From Micrococcales bacterium (GTDB lineage: Bacteria > Actinomycetota > Actinomycetes > S36-B12 > UBA10799), in NCBI GenBank assembly GCA_016703125.1, contig JADJCR010000005.1, positions 1 to 64,000 of the forward strand: 64,000 bases of DNA, read 5' to 3'. Both the position numbers and the translations under genes were made by a program. Of this stretch, positions 16,531 through 25,113 are shown piece by piece. Position 1 is the first letter of the stretch. Each line of letters opens with the position of its first letter. A model generated the notes under the pieces. The model saw only the letters and a program-made list of their open reading frames with translations. It ran no database searches and had not been told where the DNA came from.

Positions 16531-18018
16531 ATGCGCCATGAGGAATACGCACAGCACGACGGACTGGGATTGGCCAAGCTCATCCAGAGCGGCGAGGTGA
16601 CCGCCCAGGAGGTCCTGAAAGCAGCCATCGCCCGCCGCAACGCCGTCAACCCTGCGATCAACGCGGTCGTCGAGTCGTGGGACGACGAGGCAATGGCGGC
16701 CGCCGATGATCTGAAGGGCGTGTTCGGCGGTGTGCCGTTCCTCATCAAGGACATGGATGGGCATCTGGCCGGTCACCGGTGCACCTACTCGAGCCGATCG
16801 CTGGTCGACTGGATCCCGCAGCGCAGCAGCGAACTGTTCGTGCGCTTCCAGATGGCCGGACTCAACATCTTCGGCAAGACCAACTGCCCGGAGTTCGGGA
16901 TCATGGGCGTCTCGGAGCCCGAGTTGCGAGGACCGGCCCGCAACCCGTGGAACCTCGACCACACGCCCGGCGGGTCCAGTGGTGGCTCAGCGGCCAGTGT
17001 CGCGGCGGGGATCGTGCCGCTGGCACACGGTGGCGACGGTGGCGGATCGCTGCGCATCCCGGCCTCCAACTGCGGGATCTTCGGGCTCAAGACCAGCCGC
17101 GGACTGGTGCCGCTGGGCCCCGACGAGGCCGAGGGGTGGGACGGCTTGGTGGTCCGTCTGCTCATGTCGCGTTCAGTGCGCGACTCCGCGGCGGCGCTGG
17201 ACGCCGTACGGGGCTCGGACCCGGGGGTTCCCTACGCTGCGCCGGAGGGCCCGAAGTCGTATCAAGTGGCCGCCGCCCGCAAGCCGGGGAAACTGCGTAT
17301 CGGCTTCTCAACGCGCAGCATCTTCGGCCGCAAGATGCATCCGGACGCCATCGAGGCGGTCGAGAAGGCCGCTGCGCTGCTGTCCCGACTCGGGCACGAG
17401 GTGGTGGAGTACGACCTCCCGGTCGACCCCAAGGAAGGCGCGACGGCCTACTTGACGATCGTCGCGGCCAATGTGGCCAAGGAGATCGCCTGGACCCAGG
17501 AGGTGACCGGCCGCAAGCCCGACCCCCGGAACTTCGAGCGGGCCACCTGGTTCCTCAAGCAGGTCGGGGGCACGCTCTCGGCCGCGGAGATGTCGGCCGC
17601 CCGCGGGTGGGGCCTGCAGAAGGGCAGGCAGTTCGCGGATCTCTTCGGCCCGGAGTTCGACGTGCATTTGAGCGCCAGTGTCGCGACTCCCCCCGTGCGC
17701 ATCGGCGAGCTCGCGCCCAGCCAGGTCGAGCAGGTGGCGTTGTCTGTGCTGCAGCGGGTGGGCCCGGGTCCGGTTCTGCGCAAGACGCTGGACGATCTCG
17801 CATCCGATTCGCTGGCTGCGACGCCGCAGACCCAGATCTACAACCTCACCGGTCAACCCGCGGCCAGCGTGCCGATGCATGTGACCCGCGACGGCTTGCC
17901 CGTCGGCGTGCAGATCGCGGCGGCGTTCGGCAACGACGCCCTGCTGCTGCAACTGGCCGGCCAGATCGAGGCCGAGCAGCCCTGGGATCATCTGTTGCCC
18001 ACCACCGGGGCCCTGTGA
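16531..18018 (+). CDS. Amidase-signature family hydrolase
   Basis: This enzyme hydrolyses an amide using a Ser-cisSer-Lys triad. In the 495-residue protein the Lys is in FLIKDMDG, the cis-Ser and nucleophilic Ser are in PGGSSGGSAASV, and GGDGGGSLRIPAS completes the signature (usually GTDxGGSIRIPA). FGLKTSRGLVP and the C-terminal TGQPAASVPMHV..DGLPVGVQI are typical. It lacks the features of GatA context (no gatB or gatC nearby), so it is a stand-alone amidase with unknown substrate. ATG 16531 is chosen over a longer opening. The GDPD gene starts within its stop codon, forming a two-gene operon. Confidence 0.87.
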   Translation: MRHEEYAQHDGLGLAKLIQSGEVTAQEVLKAAIARRNAVNPAINAVVESWDDEAMAAADDLKGVFGGVPFLIKDMDGHLAGHRCTYSSRSLVDWIPQRSSELFVRFQMAGLNIFGKTNCPEFGIMGVSEPELRGPARNPWNLDHTPGGSSGGSAASVAAGIVPLAHGGDGGGSLRIPASNCGIFGLKTSRGLVPLGPDEAEGWDGLVVRLLMSRSVRDSAAALDAVRGSDPGVPYAAPEGPKSYQVAAARKPGKLRIGFSTRSIFGRKMHPDAIEAVEKAAALLSRLGHEVVEYDLPVDPKEGATAYLTIVAANVAKEIAWTQEVTGRKPDPRNFERATWFLKQVGGTLSAAEMSAARGWGLQKGRQFADLFGPEFDVHLSASVATPPVRIGELAPSQVEQVALSVLQRVGPGPVLRKTLDDLASDSLAATPQTQIYNLTGQPAASVPMHVTRDGLPVGVQIAAAFGNDALLLQLAGQIEAEQPWDHLLPTTGAL

Positions 18019-18800
18019 CCCATCCCTACCTGGCCGGGCCGGCGCCCTTGGCCATGGCCCATCGGGGCGGTGCGCGCGAGGCGCCGGAGAACTCGCTGCG
18101 TGCCTTCCGCAACGCGGTGCGCCTGGGTTACACCCACATCGAGACCGACATCCGCGCCACGGCCGATGGTGTGCCGGTGGTCTTCCACGACGAGTCGCTG
18201 CAGCGAGTCACCGAGCGGGTGGGCCGGATCCGGGACCTGCCGTTCGCGGAAGTCAAGAAGGCCCACATCGGCAACGCCGAGCGGGTGCACTCGCTGCAGG
18301 AGGTCCTCGACCACTTCCCCGGCACCCACTTCAACATCGACATCAAGGAGGACAACGCGGTGCGGCCGGTCAGCGACCTGCTCGCCCGCGGCGACCACCT
18401 CGACCGCGTCTGCGTGGCGTCGTTCTCGCGGACGCGGGTGCACGCCGTACGCATGGCTTTCGGGGATGCGGTGTGCACGAGTCTGGCGCCCCCGGAGATC
18501 GCGGCCCTGCTGGGCCGCAGTCGGCTGGGGCGGGTCTCCTCGGTGGCGGCACGGTGGGTACTCCCCCGCGGACCGCTGTGCGTGCAGGTCCCTCCGCGCA
18601 CGTCGCGCTTCTCGATCGTCACGCCGGGATTCGTCGCTGAGTCCCACCGCCGGGGTTGGCCCGTGCACGTATGGACGATCGACGATCCGCAGTCGATGCA
18701 CGATCTGCTCGACCTCGGGGTGGACGGGATCATCACGGACCGACCGAGTGTCCTGCGGGCGGTTCTGCACGCGCGGTCAGCGCCCGCTCACAGGCGGTGA
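18015..18800 (+). CDS. Glycerophosphodiester phosphodiesterase
   Basis: This enzyme hydrolyses glycerophosphodiesters (deacylated phospholipids) to glycerol-3-phosphate and an alcohol. The 261-residue TIM barrel has the signature AHRGGAREAPENSLRAF (catalytic His with HRG), THIETDIRATADGVPVVFHD (ExD metal site and second catalytic His), FNIDIKED and VWTIDDPQSM..LLDLGVDGIITDRP. There is no signal peptide, so it is cytoplasmic, unlike secreted GlpQ. GTG 18015 overlaps the amidase stop by 4 nt. The pairing with an amidase suggests turnover of a lipid-like amide or ethanolamide phosphodiester, which is inference. Confidence 0.87.
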   Translation: MTHPYLAGPAPLAMAHRGGAREAPENSLRAFRNAVRLGYTHIETDIRATADGVPVVFHDESLQRVTERVGRIRDLPFAEVKKAHIGNAERVHSLQEVLDHFPGTHFNIDIKEDNAVRPVSDLLARGDHLDRVCVASFSRTRVHAVRMAFGDAVCTSLAPPEIAALLGRSRLGRVSSVAARWVLPRGPLCVQVPPRTSRFSIVTPGFVAESHRRGWPVHVWTIDDPQSMHDLLDLGVDGIITDRPSVLRAVLHARSAPAHRR

Positions 18801-18960
18801 TCGCGCCATCCTCCGGTCGGGTGATCCTCACTGCACTATGTAAGCGATGTGTCAAACGCCGGGTCTCGGCGCGCCCCGGCGAGGTCCCAACCGCCATGGT
18901 GGGAGTGACACCCCACGGATCGGCGTCATCACCAGTTAGGTGTGATTTCCGGGCCAGCGG

Positions 18961-18986
18961 GGAATGTAAAGGACATGGCTGGCGTT
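18961..18986 (+). promoter_or_regulatory. SigR (RpoE/SigH-type) oxidative-stress promoter of rbpA
   Basis: GGAAT at 18961-18965 and GTT at 18984-18986 are separated by exactly 18 nt, the consensus for the thiol-stress sigma factor SigR of Streptomyces and its SigH relatives. In Streptomyces coelicolor rbpA is a known SigR target, which makes this match more than chance. It lies 56 nt before the rbpA start, leaving a leader of about 45-50 nt. Confidence 0.75.
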
Positions 18987-19042
18987 GTGTCAGGCAGCAC
19001 CGACCTAGTGCGGTGACCGGTCGAGGAGAGAGAAGGCGTTAC

Positions 19043-19390
19043 ATGAGTGAGGCCCTGCGCGGCACGCGACTCGGTTCGACGAGCCTGGAGAACGACCGGG
19101 ACGTCGAATTCGCGCCGCGGATGACCGTCACGTACAACTGCCCCGCCGGCCACGTGATCAACATGCCGTTCGCCGTCGAGGCCGAGGTGCCCGTCGAGTG
19201 GGAGTGCCACTGTGGTCAGTTGGCCCTGCTGGTCGACGCTGTGAAGCCCGAGCCCAAGGCGACGAAGCCGGTTCGTACCCACTGGGACATGCTGCTGGAG
19301 CGCCGCTCCATCGTGGAGCTCGAGGAACTGCTCCAAGAGCGCCTGGCACTGCTGGAGGCCGACGACGAGTCGGGTCTGCGCAGCGCCTGA
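19043..19390 (+). CDS. rbpA: RNA polymerase-binding protein RbpA
   Basis: RbpA is an actinobacterial transcription factor that binds RNA polymerase and the principal sigma factor and stabilises open promoter complexes. The 115-residue product shows the flexible N-terminal tail (LRGTRLGSTSLEND), the core domain with YNCPAGHVINMPFA and WECHCGQLAL, the basic linker KPEPKATKPVRTHWDMLLERR, and the sigma-interacting helices ELEELLQERLALLE. The Cys residues (C..GH...C.CG) occupy the positions of the zinc site found in the Streptomyces protein. ATG 19043 has a GGAGAGAGAAGG-like site. A SigR-type promoter lies upstream and a hairpin terminator directly downstream. Confidence 0.95.
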   Translation: MSEALRGTRLGSTSLENDRDVEFAPRMTVTYNCPAGHVINMPFAVEAEVPVEWECHCGQLALLVDAVKPEPKATKPVRTHWDMLLERRSIVELEELLQERLALLEADDESGLRSA

Positions 19391-19405
19391 ACCAACTTCC
19401 CCGCC

Positions 19406-19441
19406 CGGAGCCGCCGTCTCGTACGGCGGCTCCGGCGTTTT
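19406..19441. terminator. Bidirectional intrinsic terminator between rbpA and ppm1
   Basis: A perfect 12-bp stem, CGGAGCCGCCGT with ACGGCGGCTCCG, closes a 5-nt loop (CTCGT) and is followed by GCGTTTT on the plus strand. It lies in the 60-bp gap between two convergent genes and can serve both. Confidence 0.85.
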
Positions 19442-19450
19442 CGTCCGGGC

Positions 19451-20200
19451 TCAGCCCTTCGGGCGCGCCTTGCCCATCCGTTCCCGGGCGCCCCAGACGG
19501 TGACCCGCCACAGGGCCTCAGAGACGATCTTGCGGTTCATCTTCGAGTCGCCGACCTGGCGCTCGACGAATTCGATGGGGACCTCTTTGACGCGCAGGCC
19601 CTTGGCGATCGTCCGGTGGGCCAGGTCGACCTGGAAGATGTAGCCCGCACTGCCGACGCCGTCGAGGTCGAGGGCGCGCAGAGTCGAGGCGCGGAACGCC
19701 CGGTACCCCCCGGTGGCATCCATCAGCGGCATCCGCAGGGCCCGTCGTGTGTACCAGTTGCCACCGCGGGACAGCCACTCGCGCGACTTCGGCCAGTTCA
19801 CCACCGCCCCGCCCGGGACATAGCGCGAACCGAGGACGAGGTCGGCGTCGCGTAGCGCGTCGAGCAACAACGGCAACTGCTCGGGCTGGTGGCTGCCGTC
19901 GGCGTCCATCTCGACGACGACGTCGTAGCCGTTCTCCAGTGCCCACGCGAAACCGGCCAGGTAGGCCGCACCGAGCCCCTCCTTGCCGAGCCGGTGCATC
20001 ACATGGATGTGGTCGTCCGCGGCGGCGAACTCGTCGGCCACCTCCGCGGTACCGTCCGGGCTGTTGTCGTCGGCGACAAGGACGTGCGCTTCCGGAACGC
20101 TGACCCGCAGGCGGGGCACGATCAGGGGCAGGTTCTCGATCTCGTTGTACGTCGGGATGATCACCAGGATCTTGCCGAGATCCTCGAACGACTGCGCCAC
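19451..20200 (-). CDS. ppm1: Polyprenol monophosphomannose synthase (GT2)
   Basis: This enzyme transfers mannose from GDP-mannose to polyprenyl phosphate, giving the donor for lipoglycan and protein mannosylation at the membrane. The 249-residue protein is a GT2 glycosyltransferase: VIIPTYNEIENLP at the N-terminus, LVADDNSPDGTAEV, the acceptor loop LGKEGLGAAYLAGF, VVEMDADGSHQPEQLP (DxD metal site) and GSRYVPGG. VPIEFVERQVGDSKMN is the conserved tail of the Dpm1/Ppm1 group. No membrane helices are present. It follows lnt by 9 nt; in Mycobacterium tuberculosis the same two activities are fused as Ppm1, so the adjacency is expected. Confidence 0.93.
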   Translation of the reverse strand: MAQSFEDLGKILVIIPTYNEIENLPLIVPRLRVSVPEAHVLVADDNSPDGTAEVADEFAAADDHIHVMHRLGKEGLGAAYLAGFAWALENGYDVVVEMDADGSHQPEQLPLLLDALRDADLVLGSRYVPGGAVVNWPKSREWLSRGGNWYTRRALRMPLMDATGGYRAFRASTLRALDLDGVGSAGYIFQVDLAHRTIAKGLRVKEVPIEFVERQVGDSKMNRKIVSEALWRVTVWGARERMGKARPKG

Positions 20201-20209
20201 GAGGGGAAC

Positions 20210-21696
20210 CTACCTTTCAGCCGCTGGGCGCCGGCGACGCCCCCATAGGCCAAGTATCAGCGCCACCAGACCGAGGATGCTCAGCCCCCCATCGACCCAC
20301 GCCCCCCACCGCACCGCCGGGGTCCAGGTGTCGTGCAGTGGGACCTCTTGGTTGATCCACCCCGGTTGCAGTTGGGGCAGTGCGGTCCACTCCCCCGCTG
20401 GCGAGATGATGCCCGTGACGCCGGTCGTGGCCGCCACGAGGACATATCTGCCCGTCTCGCGAGCGCGCAGCCTGCTGATGTCGAACTGTTGTTCGGGTTG
20501 GGCGGTGGTGGCGTAGGTGGCGTTGTTCGTCTGCACCACGACGGCCCGTCCGCCAGCCCGCACGCCGGTGCGCACGATCTCGTCGCTGGACACCTCGAAA
20601 CAGATCACATCGGCGATCCGGGCCGGCCCCAGTTGCAGCACACCCGGCTCCTGCCCTGCGATGAAGTCCCGGGGCACGCGGTCGAAGCGCGTGATGAACC
20701 GGGACAGGACTGGCCGTAGGGGCAGGAACTCCCCGAACGGCACCGGATGCTGCTTGATGTACGCATCCGTCGGGCCCTCCTGCGGGTCCCAAACCAGGCC
20801 CACGTTGGCCACTCGGTCGGGGTGTCCCGGTACCTCCTGCACCGTGCCCACGAGGATCGGGGCGCCGATCGAGCTAGCGGCAGAATCCACGAGTGCCTCT
20901 GCCTCGGGCCGGGCCACCGGGTCGATGTCGGCGGAGTTCTCCGGCCAGATCACGGCGTCGGGCTGCGGTTCCGTGCCGGTTTCGACGGCTGCAGCGAGTT
21001 CGACGGTGACTCGTTGGTGGTTCGACAGCACGGCCAGCGGGCGGCCCAAGAAATCGATCCCCGGCTGCGGGACGTCGCCCTGCACCACGGCGAGCTGGCT
21101 GCTCGCTGGCGTCTGGGACGTGCCCGGCGTGGGGTAGACCGTTGAACCCACCAGGGCGGCGACCGCGGTCAGCGACACAGCGACCAGCGTCCGGCGCCAG
21201 GAACGCAGGCACAACACCAGAAGGGCTCCGATGAGGGCCACGATGAAGGACAGCAGGGGGGCGCCACCCAGGGTGACCCAGCCGGTCAAGGGCGAATCCG
21301 GCTGCCCGAACGCCAGTCGTCCCCATCCCAGGCCGCCCCAGGGAAGCGCGAGCGCAGCCATTCCTGGAGCACCCAGACAGCGGGCACCGCGATCGGCCAC
21401 CATCGCAACTCCAGCACGACGCTCAGCGCCCACCCCATGCCCGCGTACCAGCCGGCGATCACCAGTGCCAGAGCCAGCCAGGCGTCGGGTCCCAGCACGC
21501 TGAGCCAGTGCAGCAGCGGCAGGAAGAAGGCCCACCCGCCGAGCAACCCGAGCAGTGCTGCGCGTCCTCCGGGCTGATCCCGGACCGCCAGCACGAACAG
21601 CGCCACGCCGATCGGGGCCGTCCACCACCAGCCGACCGGAGGGAGCGCCAGGAACTGCAGCAGGCCGGATCCCAGCGCGAGCAGGACGCGCCTCAC
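20210..21696 (-). CDS. lnt: Apolipoprotein N-acyltransferase, one frameshift
   Basis: Lnt N-acylates the lipid-modified N-terminal Cys of lipoproteins at the outer face of the cytoplasmic membrane. The first 115 residues carry several membrane helices (LLQFLALPPVGWWW, GVALFVLAV, LVIAGWYAGMGW). The nitrilase-like domain follows with VIWPENSADID (Glu), AYIKQHPVPFGEFLP (Lys) and ADVICFEVSSDE (Cys), completing the Glu-Lys-Cys triad. A final helix (LSILGLVALILGLWG) precedes the Arg-rich tail. A single indel near 21345, in RFP(W)GGLGWGRLAFGQP, separates the halves at a CCC/GGGG run. GTG 21696 overlaps the HNH gene stop by 4 nt. Lipoprotein substrates exist in the window (31736). Confidence 0.88.
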
Positions 21697-22043
21697 CCTT
21701 GCGCCCCGCTGAGCGAGGCCTGGATCTCACCCAGCCGGGCGAGGAACAGCCGCTCGTCGAGGCGTTTGCGGCGCAGCCAGGCGGTCACCTCGTCGTTGCA
21801 TTTGCTGGCGTTGCAGGGGCCGCACGCCGGGACCACGTTCATCACCGTGTAGCGGCCTCCCCGCGAAATCGGCAGGACGCAGTCACGCTGGAGCACGCGG
21901 TCGGTGGCCCCGCAATACGCGCACCCGCCCCACGCCTCGGCGAGCGCGCTCCACTGCGCGTCGGTGAGATCGTGCTCCACGCGACCCATCCGCGCCCGGC
22001 GCCTGCGCGCATACCGAGCGGTGCGAGTGCGGGAGGGGGCCAC
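21693..22043 (-). CDS. HNH endonuclease-domain protein
   Basis: A 116-residue protein with a single HNH nuclease motif. The basic N-terminus (RTRTARYARRRRARM) could bind DNA. The zinc-knuckle pairs CAYC and CGPC bracket the motif, with LQRDCVLPISRGGRYTVMNVVPACGPCNASKC holding the catalytic and metal residues. The usual first-strand His (DHV.P...GG) is replaced by DCVLPISRGG, so catalytic activity is uncertain. The stop overlaps the lnt start, so it is translated with lnt and ppm1. Stand-alone HNH genes in actinobacteria are common and mostly uncharacterised. Confidence 0.75.
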   Translation of the reverse strand: MAPSRTRTARYARRRRARMGRVEHDLTDAQWSALAEAWGGCAYCGATDRVLQRDCVLPISRGGRYTVMNVVPACGPCNASKCNDEVTAWLRRKRLDERLFLARLGEIQASLSGAQG

Positions 22044-22158
22044 CCTGCGACGCTACCGACCCGCCGGCGGCAGCGGTGACCCCCTCGAGAGGACACGCCG
22101 TCGCGGCCCGCCGTTCGCAGGTTCGGTGCTGGGCATCCCCGCGCGAGCAGGACGAGTC

Positions 22159-22863
22159 TCACCCAGGCGCCCCGGCGTGCCAGACCCGGCGCACGATCGG
22201 CACGTCGTCGCCTGGTCCCAAGGGCGGCAGGCCGGGGGTGGCCGAACGTGGGTCGGTCGACCAGTTGCTGATCCGTTCATCCGGGGTCTCCACCACAAGA
22301 TCGTCGATGGCCCACTGGACGAACGACGCCTCGCTGCCGACCGCCAGGACCCCGCGGTCGGGTTCACCGAGCAGGCGCCACGCTCCCCGGGTCAGGGCCG
22401 AGAACGCCGCACGGGCGGTGATGCGTTCCGCGGGCGCCACCTCATGGACGGCGGCACGCACGGCCTGCCACCCTGATGTGTGGTCGTGCGCAGGGACCAA
22501 AGCCGTCGGCACACCGGCGGAGATCCGGGAGCGCAGTCGGCACGGATCCGCCGGCACGACCGCCAGGGCTTCGGTGCTGGCGGAGTCCCATTCCGCCTCA
22601 TCCCATCGGTCCGCGATGCTCACGGTGCCGCAGTCCCCATGGGTGAAACCGCCGCTGCTGGGGGGGGCCGCGTCCGCGAGGTGCACGAAACCGGGCGCGA
22701 GGAGATCCCCACTGAGTTCCACGACAGCGTCCACCTCGCCCATGTGCACGTGTGCCCCGGCATCGGTGCCGATCCAGGCGATCAGCCCGTCCTCCACCAG
22801 CAACGCTGTGGCGAAGCGTTCGGAGACGGCGTAGATGTGCCCGTCGACCAGCAGGGTCCTCAT
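22159..22863 (-). CDS. Amidohydrolase-like protein lacking most of the catalytic barrel
   Basis: The 234-residue product looks like a YtcJ-type amidohydrolase with a large internal deletion. Residues 1-62 match the N-terminal composite beta-sandwich (TLLVDGHIYAVSE, LLVEDGLIAWIG, LLAPGFVHLAD). Residues about 118-234 match the C-terminal end (AGVPTALVPAHDH, GWQAVRAAVHE, ITARAAFSALTRGAWRLL, GVLAVGSEASFVQW). The PGFxDxHxH metal motif is absent (PGFVHLAD), and most TIM-barrel strands are missing. Relatives near rbpA/ppm1 in other actinobacteria are usually well over 400 residues. The frame is intact, so this is not simple decay. It follows the acyl-CoA dehydrogenase by 10 nt. It is probably non-enzymatic, or it has a new role. 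Confidence 0.65.
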   Translation of the reverse strand: MRTLLVDGHIYAVSERFATALLVEDGLIAWIGTDAGAHVHMGEVDAVVELSGDLLAPGFVHLADAAPPSSGGFTHGDCGTVSIADRWDEAEWDSASTEALAVVPADPCRLRSRISAGVPTALVPAHDHTSGWQAVRAAVHEVAPAERITARAAFSALTRGAWRLLGEPDRGVLAVGSEASFVQWAIDDLVVETPDERISNWSTDPRSATPGLPPLGPGDDVPIVRRVWHAGAPG

Positions 22864-22873
22864 CGGCAGAATC

Positions 22874-23983
22874 CTAGGTGGTCAGCGCCCGGCCGATGAC
22901 CAGCCGCTGGATCTCGTTGGTGCCTTCGACGATCTGCAGCACCTTCGCTTCGCGCATGTAGCGCTCGACCGGGTAGTCCTCCACGTAGCCGGCCCCACCC
23001 AGCACCTGGACGGCACTCGTGGTGACGGACATGGCCATGTCGGTGCAGAACAACTTGGCCATGGCCGCCTGCGTCGAGAACGGCTGCCCGGCGTCGCGGC
23101 GACGTGCCGCGTCGAGGTACAGGGCCCGTCCGGCGGCGATCCCGGTGGCCATGTCCGCCAGCGTGAACGACACCCCCTGGAACGTGGCGATGGGGGCACC
23201 GAACTGCTCGCGCTGGCCGGCGTACTCCACCGCCACATCCAGGGCTGCCTGTGCCAGCCCCACCGCACACGCCGCGATGCCCAGTCGCCCGGAGTCCAGG
23301 GCGTTGAGGGCGATCTTGAACCCACTGCCCTCCTCCCCCAGGCGGCGCCCGGCATCGATCCGGACGTCATCGAGAAGGACCTGCGCCGTCACGGAGCCCC
23401 GCATCCCCATCTTCCGCTCTGGGATCGCCGCTGAGAGCCCCTGCGCGTCTGCTGGGACGAGGAAGGCGGTGATCCCTGCTGTGCGGTCCGGTGACGTGCG
23501 CGTCATCACCGTGTAGAAGTCAGCCACACCCCCGTGGGTGATCCAGGCCTTGACCCCCTTGATCAGGTAATCCTCGCCGTCCCGGGTGGCGGTGGTGGTC
23601 AGACCGGCCGCGTCGGAGCCGGACTGCGGCTCACTCAGGCAGTAAGCACCGAGACGTTCTCCGCCGAGCATGTCGGGCAGCCAGCGGTCGCGCTGCTCGT
23701 CGGATCCGGCCGTGGCCAGCGCGTGACAGGACAGGGTGTGCACGCTGACCCCCAGCGCGACCGTCAGCCACCGCTGCGCCAGTTTCTCGAGGACCTGCAG
23801 GTAGTCCTCGTAGCCCACTTCGGCGCCGCCCCAGCGCTGCGAGTACGGCAGACCGAGGAGCCCGGCGCGGCCGAGGGTGCGGAAGGCCTGCCGCGGGAAC
23901 CTCGCCTCACGTTCGTGGGCAGCGGCCTGCGGAGCCAGCTCGCGTGTGGCGATGTCATCGGTCAGTTCCAGCAGTTCGTTCAT
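22874..23983 (-). CDS. Acyl-CoA dehydrogenase
   Basis: This FAD enzyme introduces the alpha-beta double bond in acyl-CoA. The 369-residue protein shows the family blocks in order: YCLSEPQSGSDAAGLTTTA (FAD binding), WITHGGVADFYTVM, RKMGMRGSVTAQVLLDDVRI, GFKIALNALDSGRLGIAACAVG, REQFGAPIATFQGVSF, VQVLGGAGYVEDYPVERYMREAKVLQIVEGTNEIQRLVIGR. The Glu in QIVEGTNEIQ is the catalytic base position of short- and medium-chain members. ATG 23983 overlaps the stop of the M24 peptidase by 4 nt. It is likely to act in fatty- or branched-acid degradation; the exact chain length cannot be read. Confidence 0.88.
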   Translation of the reverse strand: MNELLELTDDIATRELAPQAAAHEREARFPRQAFRTLGRAGLLGLPYSQRWGGAEVGYEDYLQVLEKLAQRWLTVALGVSVHTLSCHALATAGSDEQRDRWLPDMLGGERLGAYCLSEPQSGSDAAGLTTTATRDGEDYLIKGVKAWITHGGVADFYTVMTRTSPDRTAGITAFLVPADAQGLSAAIPERKMGMRGSVTAQVLLDDVRIDAGRRLGEEGSGFKIALNALDSGRLGIAACAVGLAQAALDVAVEYAGQREQFGAPIATFQGVSFTLADMATGIAAGRALYLDAARRRDAGQPFSTQAAMAKLFCTDMAMSVTTSAVQVLGGAGYVEDYPVERYMREAKVLQIVEGTNEIQRLVIGRALTT

Positions 23984-25095
23984 TCCACCACCACCAGTTC
24001 GTGCGGTCGGTTGTTGCAGCGCAGGACCCCGTCCGTGGTGCACACGACGATGTCCTCGATGCGAGCGCCGTGGAGACCGGCACGATAGACACCGGGTTCC
24101 ACGCTGAAGGCCATGCCCGGTTCGAGGACCCGGGTGTTGCCCGCGACGATGTAGGGCTCCTCGTGAGTCTCCAGGCCGATCCCGTGGCCGGTGCGGTGGA
24201 TGAAGAACTCCGCGAGCCCGGCAGCGGCGAGATGATCGCGGGCGACGGCGTCGATCTGCTCGCACGTCACCCCCGGCCGCACTGCGGCCACGGCAGCGGC
24301 CTGCGCGGCTGCTAGGACCTCGATCTCCGCGCGTACCTCGTCCGGTGGCGGGCCGACGGCATACATCCGCGTCGAGTCGCTGCAGTAACCGTCCGGCATC
24401 GTCCCGCCGATGTCGACCACCACGGTGTCGCCACGGTCGATGACCCGGTCGGAGAGTTCGTGGTGGGGGCTCGCGCCGTTGGGTCCGGAGGCGACGATGA
24501 CGAAGTCCACCCGGGCGTCCCCGGCGGCCAGGATGGCGTCCGCTATGTGGGCTCCGACTTCGCGTTCGGTGCGACCCGGGCTCAGAAACTCGGGCACTCG
24601 GGCGTGCACGGCGTCGATCGCGGCACCTGCCCGGACCAAGGCATCGACCTCGGCCGGAGACTTGCGCATCCGCAGGTCCTGAATCACGGCTCCGGCCGCA
24701 CGCAGGTGGGCATCCGGGATGGCGTCGCGCAACGCGAGCACCTTCACCGCCCACATGTGGTCGTCCACTGCCACGGCGCGGGCCCCCGGCACCATCGAAG
24801 CGGTCAGCGCGTACGGATCGGCGGTCTCCTCCCACGCCACCACGTCGATGTCGAGGTCTCCCACGGGGCTCGCCTGCGCGGCGGGCACCTCGAGCCCGGG
24901 CGCCACCAGGCGCGCGCGGCCGTCCGCGGTGAGCACCAGACAGGTGAGGCGCTCCAGGGGCACCGCGTCGTACCCGGTGAGGTAGCGCAGGTCGGGTCCT
25001 GGAGACACCAGCAGGGCATCGAGTCCCGCGTGGGAGGTGGCCGCACAGGCTGCCGACAGCCGGGCGGGGAAGTCCGCGGGATGACTGCTGGTCAC
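23980..25095 (-). CDS. M24-family Xaa-Pro aminopeptidase/dipeptidase
   Basis: This is a cytoplasmic metallopeptidase with the pita-bread fold, cleaving X-Pro peptides. Residues 1-125 are the creatinase-type N-terminal domain (LDALLVSPGPDLRYLTGYDAVP). The catalytic domain has the metal ligands in VVVDIGGTMPDGYCSDSTRMY (two Asp), HRTGHGIGLETHEEPYI (His), GMAFSVEPGVY (Glu) and GARIEDIVV (Glu). The length of 371 residues is typical. GTG 25095 is chosen because TSSHPADFPARLS leads directly into the domain. It is the first gene of a leftward operon and diverges from the exonuclease with an 18-bp gap. Confidence 0.9.
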   Translation of the reverse strand: MTSSHPADFPARLSAACAATSHAGLDALLVSPGPDLRYLTGYDAVPLERLTCLVLTADGRARLVAPGLEVPAAQASPVGDLDIDVVAWEETADPYALTASMVPGARAVAVDDHMWAVKVLALRDAIPDAHLRAAGAVIQDLRMRKSPAEVDALVRAGAAIDAVHARVPEFLSPGRTEREVGAHIADAILAAGDARVDFVIVASGPNGASPHHELSDRVIDRGDTVVVDIGGTMPDGYCSDSTRMYAVGPPPDEVRAEIEVLAAAQAAAVAAVRPGVTCEQIDAVARDHLAAAGLAEFFIHRTGHGIGLETHEEPYIVAGNTRVLEPGMAFSVEPGVYRAGLHGARIEDIVVCTTDGVLRCNNRPHELVVVE

Positions 25096-25113
25096 GCCTG
25101 CGACACTACTGCC

